DNA from: Bradyrhizobium canariense
Lineage (GTDB): Bacteria > Pseudomonadota > Alphaproteobacteria > Rhizobiales > Xanthobacteraceae
Length of the DNA stretch: 64,000 nt
Direction: 5' to 3'
NCBI RefSeq assembly: GCF_019402665.1
Contig: NZ_VSST01000022.1
Span: 1-64,000 of the forward strand
The translations under genes and the position numbers were made by a program. Positions 55,921 to 63,737 of the stretch are shown one piece after another. The notes under the pieces were generated by a model. That model made no database searches and had not been told where the DNA came from. It saw only the letters and a list, made by a program, of their open reading frames with translations. Position 1 is the stretch's first letter; each line of letters begins with the position of its first letter.

Positions 55921-56997
55921 ATGACAGCTCCGTCCGAGACGAACGCAGGTTCCGATTGGTCGCTGACGAGCGACCTTGAGTTCGTCGCCGACGCCGTGGG
56001 CAAGGAGGTCTGGGCGCAGCTGAAAAATGCCAGCATCTTCATGACCGGCGGCACCGGCTTCATCGGCTGTTGGCTGCTCGAATCCTTACGCTACGCGGAC
56101 ACCGAACTTGGGCTCGGCCTGAACGTCACCGTTCTCACGCGCAATCCCGCCGCCTTCCAGCGTAAGGCACCGCACCTCGCCAGTTACGAGAGCTTCCACT
56201 TCGTCAGTGGCGACACCTCGGATTTCGCCAGCCCCGAAGGGGCCTTCTCGCACGTGATCCACGCGGCGACCGATGCCAGCGCCGAGCTCAACGAAAGGGA
56301 CCCGCGCCAGATGTTCGGCACGGTGGTCCAGGGAACCCGGCGGGCGCTGGATCTGGCGATCGAAAAACAGGCAGGCCGCTGCCTGTTTCTGAGCTCCGGC
56401 GCGATCTATGGGCGGCAGCCCTGGGAGATGACCCAGGTCGGCGAGGATTGGATCGGCGCGCCGGACTGTACCGACCCGAAGAATGCGTACGCAGAAGGCA
56501 AACGTGCCGCCGAAATGCTGTGCGGCATCTACCGCAAGCAGTTCGGCCTCAACGTCTCGATTGCCAGAATTTTCGCCCTGCTCGGCCCGTACCTCGCCCT
56601 CGACATTCATTTTGCCGCCGGCAATTTCATCCTCGACGCCATGCGCGGCCAGACGGTGGTCGTACAGGGCAACGGAAGGCCCTGCCGGTCCTATCTCTAC
56701 GCATCCGATCTGACGGTTCAGCTGCTCCACCTGCTCGTGCGGGGGGCGCCGGGCAAAGCCTATAATGTCGGCTCGGACGAATCGATCTCGATCAAGGAAC
56801 TGGCCGTACGGACGTCCCGTCTGCTCGGGACGGGCGAGGTGAAGGTGCTGGGTGCGGCCGATGCGGGCTGGAATCCGGGCCGTTACGTGCCGAAAACCGA
56901 TCTTGTGACCAAAGAGCTGGGCCTGTACAGAACTGTGACATTGGACGAGGCGATCCGCCGAACGGCCCTCTGGCACGGATGGAAACCACAAAAATGA
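55921..56997 (+). CDS. NAD-dependent epimerase/dehydratase
   Basis: 358 residues. ASIFMTGGTGFIGCWLLESLRYADTELG opens the extended SDR fold; CLFLSSGAIYGRQPW holds the serine motif and NAYAEGKRAAEML the YxxxK motif. YLYASDLTVQLLHLLVRGAPGKAYNVGSDESIS is a typical sugar-binding end. It acts on a nucleotide sugar, probably as an epimerase or reductase in the CDP-sugar route. It starts 27 bp after the cyclase and overlaps the TPP enzyme by 4 bp. Substrate unassigned. Confidence 0.9.
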   Translation: MTAPSETNAGSDWSLTSDLEFVADAVGKEVWAQLKNASIFMTGGTGFIGCWLLESLRYADTELGLGLNVTVLTRNPAAFQRKAPHLASYESFHFVSGDTSDFASPEGAFSHVIHAATDASAELNERDPRQMFGTVVQGTRRALDLAIEKQAGRCLFLSSGAIYGRQPWEMTQVGEDWIGAPDCTDPKNAYAEGKRAAEMLCGIYRKQFGLNVSIARIFALLGPYLALDIHFAAGNFILDAMRGQTVVVQGNGRPCRSYLYASDLTVQLLHLLVRGAPGKAYNVGSDESISIKELAVRTSRLLGTGEVKVLGAADAGWNPGRYVPKTDLVTKELGLYRTVTLDEAIRRTALWHGWKPQK

Positions 56998-58799
56998 TGA
57001 AGTTATCGGACTGGGTAGCGCAGAAAGTCGTCGAGCTTGGCGTTCGCCACGTGTTCATGGTCACGGGCGGCGGTGCCATGCACCTCAACCACTCGTTCGG
57101 CAGCCACAAGCAGCTCGAAGCCGTTTTCAACCACCACGAGCAGGCCTGCGCGATGGGCGCCGAGGCGTATTATCGCCTCACCAACCGCCTAGCGGTGGTC
57201 AATGTGACATCGGGACCCGGCGGCACCAACGCCATCACCGGCGTCTATGGCGCCTTCGTCGATTCCATCGGCATGGTCGTCATCTCTGGTCAGGTCAAAT
57301 GGGAGACCACAGTCAGGAGCACCGGCCTGCCCTTGCGTCAGTACGGCGACCAGGAGTTAGATATCGAGGAGCTCATTCGTCCCATCACCAAATATTCGGC
57401 GATGGTCACCGATCCCAAGACGATCCGCTATCATCTGGAGAAGGCCTTCTACATCGCCACCGCGGGTCGTCCGGGTCCGGTGTGGCTCGACATCCCTCTC
57501 GACGTGCAGGCCTCCAAGATCGATCCCGACACGCTGCAAGGCTTCGATCCCTCCGAGCTCGACGAGCCCTGGAAGAAGACCGACCTTTCGACCGTCTGCA
57601 AGGCCATCCTCGAGAAGGTCGCCTCCGCCAAGCGCCCGGTCGTGTTCGCCGGCGGCGGCGTTCGCCTCAGCGGCCAGCACGAGGCCTTCCTCAAGGTCAT
57701 CGACAAGCTCGGCATTCCCGTGGTTACCGGCTGGAACGCGCACGACGTGATCTACGACGCACATCCGACCTATGTCGGCCGGCCCGGCAGCCTCGGCGAT
57801 CGCGGCGGCAATTTCGTCGTCCAGAACTCCGACTGCCTGCTCGTACTCGGCAGCCGGCTGAACATCCGCCAGGTCAGCTACAACTGGAAAATGTTCGCCC
57901 GTGAGGCCTACAAGATCTGGGTCGAGATCGACGAGACCGAGTTCAAGAAGCCGTCGGTGAAGCCGGACATGCCGATCCTGGCGAGCCTGACCGACCTGCT
58001 TCCGGTGCTCGCCGAGATGCCCTATGCGGGGCCGACTGAGGCCCACCGCACCTGGCTGGCCTGGTCCAAGGACAAGCAAGCCCGCTTCCCGACCGTGCTG
58101 CCGGAGTACTGGAACAACCAGCTCGTCAATCCCTACTGCTTCATGAAGAGACTGTTCGACGAGCTCGACGAGGACCAGATCGTCGTGACCGGCAACGGCA
58201 GCGCCTGCGTGATCAGCTTCCAGGTCGCCGACATCAAGCGCGGCCAGCGGCTGTGGACCAATTCCGGCTGCGCCACCATGGGCTACGATTTGCCGGCCGC
58301 GATCGGCGCCTGCAAGGCTTCCGGCGGCAAGCCCATCGTCGCCCTCGCGGGTGACGGCAGCATCATGATGAACTTGCAGGAGATGCAGACCATCATCGGC
58401 ATGAACCTGCCGATCAAGATCTTCATTCTCAACAACAACGGCTACGTCTCGATCTTCCAGACGCACCGCAACTTCTTCAACGGCGTCGAGATCGGCGGCG
58501 GACCGAAGAGCGGCGTGAGCTTCCCCGACTTCGAGCCGCTCAGCAAGGCGTTCGGCTTCCCCTATCGGCGCTGCTCTCGCCATCAGGACATGGCCGAGGC
58601 GATCAACAGCACGATGAGCGTCGACGGTCCCGCGGTGTGCGAGATCATGCTCGACGAGAATACTAAGTTCGAACCGAAGCTTGGCGCGAAGGCGCTGCCG
58701 GACGGGCGCATCGTGTCGCCGCCGCTGGAAGATCTCTCGCCATTCCTGCCGCGCGACGTGTTCCGCGACAGCATGATCATCGACACGATCGAAGAGTGA
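56994..58799 (+). CDS. Thiamine-diphosphate-dependent enzyme of the acetolactate-synthase fold
   Basis: About 601 residues from ATG 56994 (MMKLSDW), overlapping the previous stop. The activating glutamate is in NHHEQACAMGAEAYYR; the TPP-binding motif is GDGSIMMNLQEMQTIIGMNLPIKIFILNNNGY. The central FAD/NAD-like domain is present, but catabolic or anabolic acetolactate synthase identity is unlikely in this context. YerE-type enzymes in CDP-sugar clusters add a two-carbon unit from pyruvate to a keto-sugar, and this is the best parallel. It overlaps gtrA by one base. Confidence 0.88.
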   Translation: MMKLSDWVAQKVVELGVRHVFMVTGGGAMHLNHSFGSHKQLEAVFNHHEQACAMGAEAYYRLTNRLAVVNVTSGPGGTNAITGVYGAFVDSIGMVVISGQVKWETTVRSTGLPLRQYGDQELDIEELIRPITKYSAMVTDPKTIRYHLEKAFYIATAGRPGPVWLDIPLDVQASKIDPDTLQGFDPSELDEPWKKTDLSTVCKAILEKVASAKRPVVFAGGGVRLSGQHEAFLKVIDKLGIPVVTGWNAHDVIYDAHPTYVGRPGSLGDRGGNFVVQNSDCLLVLGSRLNIRQVSYNWKMFAREAYKIWVEIDETEFKKPSVKPDMPILASLTDLLPVLAEMPYAGPTEAHRTWLAWSKDKQARFPTVLPEYWNNQLVNPYCFMKRLFDELDEDQIVVTGNGSACVISFQVADIKRGQRLWTNSGCATMGYDLPAAIGACKASGGKPIVALAGDGSIMMNLQEMQTIIGMNLPIKIFILNNNGYVSIFQTHRNFFNGVEIGGGPKSGVSFPDFEPLSKAFGFPYRRCSRHQDMAEAINSTMSVDGPAVCEIMLDENTKFEPKLGAKALPDGRIVSPPLEDLSPFLPRDVFRDSMIIDTIEE

Positions 58800-59248
58800 T
58801 GGTGGCGGCCGTGCGCTCGCAGGCATGGGATGCTCGGAAATACCTTCGTCAGCACGAGACGAAGATCCGCTTCCTGTTTGCGGGCGCACTGAACACCGGC
58901 TTCGGCCTCGCGGCCTATCCGATCCTGTACGTCCTGCTCGCGCCGCTGAAGCTTCACTACATGGTCGTCCTGGGCATCACCCAAGTCACCTGCGTCACGT
59001 TCTCCTATCTGACCAACAAGTTTCTGGTCTTTCGCACCAGCGGCAATTATCTTCGCGAGAGTGGGAAGTTCGCGTCATTTCATTTGGGCTATTTCCTCCT
59101 GAACCTGGTTGCGCTGCCTTTTCTCGTCGAAGTCCTGGGCGCTTCACCGGTCTGGGGGCAGACGTTTTTCGCATTTGCGGTGGTGGTCACCAGCTATTTC
59201 TGGCACAGCAGGATCACGTTTGCCGCTGCACCGACGAGCAGAGAATGA
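58799..59248 (+). CDS. gtrA: GtrA-family membrane protein
   Basis: 149 residues with four hydrophobic helices: IRFLFAGALNTGFGLAAYPILYVL, VTCVTFSYLTNKFLVF and others. The GALNTGFG and NKFLVFR signatures fit GtrA/DPMS flippase-like proteins. It probably flips polyprenyl-phosphate sugars to the periplasm, with the GtrB-like transferase encoded two genes downstream. A GTG at 58796 could add one residue. The start overlaps the TPP gene's stop, and its own stop overlaps the next start by 4 bp. Confidence 0.88.
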   Translation: MVAAVRSQAWDARKYLRQHETKIRFLFAGALNTGFGLAAYPILYVLLAPLKLHYMVVLGITQVTCVTFSYLTNKFLVFRTSGNYLRESGKFASFHLGYFLLNLVALPFLVEVLGASPVWGQTFFAFAVVVTSYFWHSRITFAAAPTSRE

Positions 59249-60183
59249 TCCAGAACGGCTATCTTTCCAGACACTGCCCGATCTGCGGGAGCAAGCCGCC
59301 GGCCAAGCCGGAGATCTCCTCCGAGGTCCCCGCCGAGACCAAGGACTTCGAGTCCCTGGTTCCCTATTGGAACGGGTTATTCAAGGACAAGGTCTTCTTT
59401 TCCTATTATCGCTGCGAGACCTGCGGACTTCTGTACACGCCGACATTCTTCACCGGGCCGCAGCTTGCGCAGCTCTACGCGCAGATGCCGCCGAACATGG
59501 ACGTCGTGCCGCTCGACTCGCTCGAGCGCACCCAGCGCGGCTATTTCGACATGCTGAAGTCCGCAGCGCCGCTTCAAGGCGGCTTCATCGAGGTCGGCCC
59601 GGACGTCGGCCTGTTCACCAGGAACTGCGTCAAGGACGGACGCTTCGACCAGTATTGGCTGTTCGAGCCCAACCGTGACGTCGAGTCGGCCCTGAGCTCG
59701 ACGATGGGGGCTGCGAAATTCCACATCATCCACGACATGTTCGGCTTCTCGCAGGTTCCGGATGGAGCTGCGTCAGTGGCCGTGATGGTTCACGTCATGG
59801 ACCATCTGCTCGACCCCGTGGCGACGCTGCGCGAACTCCGCGGAAAGCTCGCCCCTGGCGGCAACGTCATGCTCGTCACCCACGACGAGTCCTCGCTGCT
59901 TCGCCGCGCGATCGGCTGGAAGTGGCCGGCCTTCTGCCTGCAGCATCCCGAGATCTACAATCTCAAAACCATGCGCAAACTGTTCGAGATCGCCGGCTAT
60001 GACGTGGTCAAGCAGGCCAAGACGGTGAACTACTTCCCCATCGCCTTCCTTCTCAAGCAGCTGTTGTGGGCCCTGGGGCTCAAGGTCAATTCCGTTCCGA
60101 GCTTCGGACAGGTCGCCGTCGGGCTCAAGCTCGGCAACATGCTGACCATCGCGACCCCGAAGAGAGCCGCCTCAAATGACTGA
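59245..60183 (+). CDS. Class I SAM-dependent methyltransferase with N-terminal zinc ribbon
   Basis: 312 residues. The N-terminus holds two CxxC pairs (CPICG and CETCGLLYTP), as in sugar C-methyltransferases of the TylC3/EvaC type. Then comes a Rossmann domain with GGFIEVGPDVGLFTRNC as motif I and VAVMVHVMDHLLDPVATLRELRGKLAPGGNVMLVTHDE, the Methyltransf_11/23 pattern. Target: probably a nucleotide- or lipid-linked sugar. It sits between gtrA and gtrB, overlapping both (4 and 8 bp). C- versus O-methylation cannot be decided by reading. Confidence 0.85.
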   Translation: MIQNGYLSRHCPICGSKPPAKPEISSEVPAETKDFESLVPYWNGLFKDKVFFSYYRCETCGLLYTPTFFTGPQLAQLYAQMPPNMDVVPLDSLERTQRGYFDMLKSAAPLQGGFIEVGPDVGLFTRNCVKDGRFDQYWLFEPNRDVESALSSTMGAAKFHIIHDMFGFSQVPDGAASVAVMVHVMDHLLDPVATLRELRGKLAPGGNVMLVTHDESSLLRRAIGWKWPAFCLQHPEIYNLKTMRKLFEIAGYDVVKQAKTVNYFPIAFLLKQLLWALGLKVNSVPSFGQVAVGLKLGNMLTIATPKRAASND

Positions 60184-61114
60184 CCGCAAGCTGCTCAGCA
60201 TCGTCACGCCCTGCTACAACGAAGAAGACAACGTCGACGAGCTCTATCGCCGCATCAAGGCCGTGATAACCGGCGAGACCGCCTACGATTTCGAGATCAT
60301 CTTCATCGACAACGCGTCCAGGGACGGGACGGTTGCCAAGGTGAAGACGCTCGCCGCGCTCGATCCGGCGGTCAAGCTGATCGTCAACACCCGCAATTTC
60401 GGCCACATCCGCTCGCCCTATCACGGCATCACCCAGTCGAGCGGCGCGGCCACGATCTATCTCGCCTCCGATCTTCAGGATCCTCCGGAGATCATTCCGC
60501 AGTTCATCCGTGCATGGGAGAACGGCTACAAGCTGGTGATGGCGATCAAGCCCGTCAGCATGGGAAATGCCCTCGTCCACTCGCTGCGCAAGAGCTACTA
60601 CCGTTTCCTCGACGGCATCTCGGACATCTCGCTGCTCAGCGATTCGACCGGGTTCGGCCTCTACGACAAGGAAGTTCTGGACCATGTCCGCGAGATCGGC
60701 GATCCCTACCCGTACCTTCGCGGACTGATCTGCGAGCTCGGATACGAGATCAAGACGATCCCGTTCGAGCAGCCGCGCCGGTTGCGGGGCATCTCCAAGA
60801 ACAACATCTACACGCTCTACGACATCGCGATGCTCGGCATCGTCAGCCATTCCAAGGTGCCGATCCGGATCGCCGCCTTCTTCGGCTTCCTCATCGGCTT
60901 TCTCAGCATCCTGGCGGCGCTAGGCTATCTGGTGCTGAAGCTCATGTTCTGGGAAGATTTTCCGTTCGGCCTCGCCCCGATCATGATCGGCGTCTTCTTC
61001 CTGTTCGGGGTTCAGCTCCTGTTCGTCGGCATCCTCGGCGAGTACATCGGTTCGATCCACACCTACGTGCAGCGCCGGCCGACCGTCGTGGAAAAAGAGA
61101 GGGTCAATTTTTGA
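60176..61114 (+). CDS. gtrB: GtrB/DPM1-like polyprenyl-phosphate glycosyltransferase (GT2)
   Basis: 312 residues. The GT-A domain starts LLSIVTPCYNEEDNVDELYRRI, with FEIIFIDNASRDGT and YLASDLQDPPEIIPQF as the nucleotide/metal-binding motif and RRLRGISKNNIYTLYDIAMLGIVSHS as the typical end of GtrB proteins. Two C-terminal helices anchor it in the membrane. It would load a sugar onto undecaprenyl phosphate for transfer in the periplasm, pairing with GtrA. Its own gene overlaps the methyltransferase gene by 8 bp and the next gene by 4 bp. Confidence 0.9.
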   Translation: MTDRKLLSIVTPCYNEEDNVDELYRRIKAVITGETAYDFEIIFIDNASRDGTVAKVKTLAALDPAVKLIVNTRNFGHIRSPYHGITQSSGAATIYLASDLQDPPEIIPQFIRAWENGYKLVMAIKPVSMGNALVHSLRKSYYRFLDGISDISLLSDSTGFGLYDKEVLDHVREIGDPYPYLRGLICELGYEIKTIPFEQPRRLRGISKNNIYTLYDIAMLGIVSHSKVPIRIAAFFGFLIGFLSILAALGYLVLKLMFWEDFPFGLAPIMIGVFFLFGVQLLFVGILGEYIGSIHTYVQRRPTVVEKERVNF

Positions 61115-62481
61115 TCCGGCCCGCGAGCAGCAAGCGAACGACGCCATTCCTTCTCGCATGTTGCGTCGTTCAGATCGCGGGATGCGTGTACTACTGGCTG
61201 TTCTTCAAGAAGAACGGCTACCTTGCCTCGCCGTTCGTGTACGACAAGGCCGATACGTTTATGGATCTATTCCATACGATGTATTGGGCTGACGAGTCCG
61301 GGCGCTATACGGCCTGGAACTCGGTTTACCCGCCGCTCAACTTTCTTGTCCTGAAGAGCGTGAGATGGCTGATGTTCGGCGCCGCGCACGAGTCGGATGC
61401 TTTCAACCTGCGGGACGCGGCACAGCCCTTTTTCCTCTACGTCCTTGCGGCCTACGCCGTCGCAGTCCTCTTCGTCTTCCGCGACGCATTGTGGCGTGAC
61501 TTCACGCGGCCGCAGAGGGCGCTGGTTTTCGTCGCGGTACTCTTGTCCCCGCCGATCCTGTTCACGGTGGAGCGCGGCAATCTGATCATCTTCGTACTGG
61601 GATTTCTCGCCTTGGCGCTCTCGAGCCTCGGCTGGGCAAGAGCGCTCGCGATCGGAATGCTGATCAACATCAAGCCGTACTTTGCGCTCTACCTGATCGC
61701 ATTCGTGGTCACACAAAGGCCGAAAGAGCTGATTTCCTGCACCTTGATGGCAGGCGCTATCTATATCCTCACCGGCATCGTGCTTGACGCGCAGTTCCTC
61801 ACCTTCGTGACGAACCTCCTGCAATTCTCCCAGGAGTTCAGCCTGTTCTCGCCGCGCGAGCTGCTCGGCCTGCCCTCGAGTGTCTCGGCCTTCAGCACCA
61901 TCCTGCGGCTCTACCAGTACAGTGGAGGCACACTCTCGATCGCCGGCTTCGATATCGACGCGATGGCCACCCTGATCGAAACGGTGAAATGGCTGACGAT
62001 CCTTGCGCTGTTCATCGCACTCTGGCGCGTGAGGGCCTGCATCTCCGTCGAGACGACGCTGGCTGCAACGACTATCGCAATTAGCAATCTCGGCGTCTGG
62101 GTTGGCGGCTACTCGTTCATCTTCTATGCCTGCCTCGTTCCAATCTTCTGCCGCCTGACGTACAGCAAGATCTATCTCGCCTGCGTCTGCCTGATCTTCG
62201 CTCCGATCGATGCCGTGGTGCTGTTCAACGAAAGCCTCGGCGATAGCTACTCCTATCTCTCTGGCGCGACGGTCCCCGTGGCCTTTCAACTGACCGCCGG
62301 CGCCTTGATGCGCCCCGTCGTCAACTTCGTCCTACTGTTCGTCATGACCGTCGAGATCCTGACCAATCGCGCGTTTTCGATGCCGGGGATTCTGAAAGAC
62401 ACGCGCTTGGCGATCCGTCGCGATGACCGCTTGTCGCCGATTGCTACCTTCCAACGCAATGGATTCTCGAGGCCAGCATGA
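61111..62481 (+). CDS. Polytopic membrane protein, GT87/DUF2029-like
   Basis: About 456 residues from a TTG start at 61111 that overlaps the gtrB stop (TTGA). It has ten or more helices. The early periplasmic loop (DKADTFMDLFHTMYWADESGRYTAWNSVYPPLNFLVL) with the YPPL motif, and ERGNLIIFVLGFLALAL...AIGMLINIKPYFALYLIAF, match polyprenyl-phosphate-dependent mannosyltransferases of the GT87 type. It is probably the periplasmic transferase that uses the GtrA/B-made donor, or a polymerase. It is coupled by 4 bp to the Wzz-like gene. Confidence 0.72.
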   Translation: MIRPASSKRTTPFLLACCVVQIAGCVYYWLFFKKNGYLASPFVYDKADTFMDLFHTMYWADESGRYTAWNSVYPPLNFLVLKSVRWLMFGAAHESDAFNLRDAAQPFFLYVLAAYAVAVLFVFRDALWRDFTRPQRALVFVAVLLSPPILFTVERGNLIIFVLGFLALALSSLGWARALAIGMLINIKPYFALYLIAFVVTQRPKELISCTLMAGAIYILTGIVLDAQFLTFVTNLLQFSQEFSLFSPRELLGLPSSVSAFSTILRLYQYSGGTLSIAGFDIDAMATLIETVKWLTILALFIALWRVRACISVETTLAATTIAISNLGVWVGGYSFIFYACLVPIFCRLTYSKIYLACVCLIFAPIDAVVLFNESLGDSYSYLSGATVPVAFQLTAGALMRPVVNFVLLFVMTVEILTNRAFSMPGILKDTRLAIRRDDRLSPIATFQRNGFSRPA

Positions 62482-63296
62482 CCGATCTGTCGCAGGCAAG
62501 TTCGAAACCGATCTCCGTCAGAAGAACCGTGATCATCCTGCTGGTGGCAGCTCTTCTCGGCCTCTTCGCGGGCCTCGCCGCCACGCGCACCACCGTCGCC
62601 AGCAGCCAGGCGATCGCCGTCATCAGCATTGGAAAACCCAATAAGGACGGCTTCCTGGAGGAACCGTTTTCGCTCATTGAGCGGATCAAGTCGACCGGGT
62701 TTGCCACAACCGTGGCTGCACGTGCGGCCATGCCAGACCTGACCACCCTGCTTCCCGCGCGGCAGTACGGCGGAGCCGGCGCGCTTGAAGCCCGCACCCT
62801 GAGAGAGCCGACGCTCATCGAGATTCGGGTCAATCTTCCGCGGGCGGAAGCGGCCCAGAAGGCTGTCGCGGCGGTCATGGACCAATTGCTTGCTGATCAC
62901 GAGATGAAGGAGCGGCCGCTGACCGACAGCGTTCGATCGTCTTTGCCGTTGATCGAGAAAGGCGTGTCGCAACTGGTCGAATCCCGCGACATGATCACCA
63001 AGCGCCTAGGAAGCCTGCCTCAGGACGGACAGACCGATCAGGAGATCGCGGCACTTCGCTCCGCCCTTGCCTTGACCGAAACCGGGCTGAGTTCACTTGT
63101 GGACAGCGCGAGGGCTCTGACGGTCCTTGCCGTCGACAGCCGAAAGACCCAGATCGTCGCGGCTCCAACGGTGATGACGACGAGCGGCGGCTCGTTCTAC
63201 CGAATGACCGCGGCGGGGACAGTGGTGGGTCTGGTCATCGGATTTCTCCTGCTCCAATTGTTCCCCAGCCTTTTCCGTGCGCGAAGCGCGGCATGA
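62478..63296 (+). CDS. Wzz-like chain-length determinant family protein
   Basis: 272 residues. One N-terminal helix (RTVIILLVAALLGLFAGLAA), a long periplasmic region with helical charged repeats (about residues 45-235), and one C-terminal helix (TAAGTVVGLVIGFLLLQLFP), the PCP-1/Wzz layout. The canonical PP motif near the second helix is not clear, so it is a diverged member. It would set O-antigen or exopolysaccharide chain length together with a Wzy polymerase. It ends the run of overlapping genes. Confidence 0.72.
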   Translation: MTDLSQASSKPISVRRTVIILLVAALLGLFAGLAATRTTVASSQAIAVISIGKPNKDGFLEEPFSLIERIKSTGFATTVAARAAMPDLTTLLPARQYGGAGALEARTLREPTLIEIRVNLPRAEAAQKAVAAVMDQLLADHEMKERPLTDSVRSSLPLIEKGVSQLVESRDMITKRLGSLPQDGQTDQEIAALRSALALTETGLSSLVDSARALTVLAVDSRKTQIVAAPTVMTTSGGSFYRMTAAGTVVGLVIGFLLLQLFPSLFRARSAA

Positions 63297-63737
63297 AACC
63301 TGCTTCTCGTGGACTTATTGCGAAATAGATGAGCGGTGCAACTATGCCGTGACGGAAGTGCAAAAGCTCTTGGCATCGGCGCCACGAAAGCTCAGTAACC
63401 TGAGCCGGGAGGGCCGGCTACGCCAAAAGATACCTTGGCGGTCGACGATGGCCGCAACTGACGATCAATTGCCGTGCTCGCGATCGGTTCCGCCGGTCGT
63501 CGAACAGTCCGGCAGCCCATATCCGGTGCCGGGATGCAGCTTCAGCGGACCACAACCGGGGGCAGAATGCTGCACATCGAGCGAGAAGGATCCAAAAAGA
63601 CTTTGAACAGCAGACCGATCCGTCTTTGAAGATGAGATCGCGTGCTGTAAGAGCAATAAATTATTGGCCGGATTCCCGCCACATTTGGCTCTCTCCGGCA
63701 GCTCAGCAGCGATAGGCAGCACTGAGGCGATGATTTC
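63297..63737. other. 441-bp region before the last gene, without a protein gene
   Basis: No coding frame here is convincing. It contains a compact set of nested inverted repeats at 63378-63424 (annotated separately) about 300 bp before the next start codon. No terminator for the preceding operon was identified. Confidence 0.4.
63378..63424 (+). promoter_or_regulatory. Candidate structured RNA leader with alternative hairpins
   Basis: GGCG (63378-63381) can close on CGCC (63421-63424). Inside, GCTCAG/CTGAGC (63390-63405, TAAC loop) and AGCCGG/CCGGCT (63403-63419, GAGGG loop) are each perfect 6-bp stems that share bases 63403-63405 and so exclude each other at full length. The single-stranded CCACGAAA is rich in purines. 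This could be a riboswitch-like or protein-binding leader. It does not match a consensus I know. Confidence 0.4.

Noticed and set aside
56994..58799. Calling the TPP enzyme acetolactate synthase (ilvB)
   Set aside because: No small subunit or isoleucine-valine genes are near, and the gene is coupled to sugar genes.
51369..58799. A plain yersiniose cluster
   Set aside because: RfbH and its reductase, needed to remove the 3-OH, are absent, and an aldolase and cyclase are present instead.
63378..63424. Cyclic-di-GMP (GEMM) riboswitch
   Set aside because: The conserved GEMM core sequences are not present; only the nested hairpins are.
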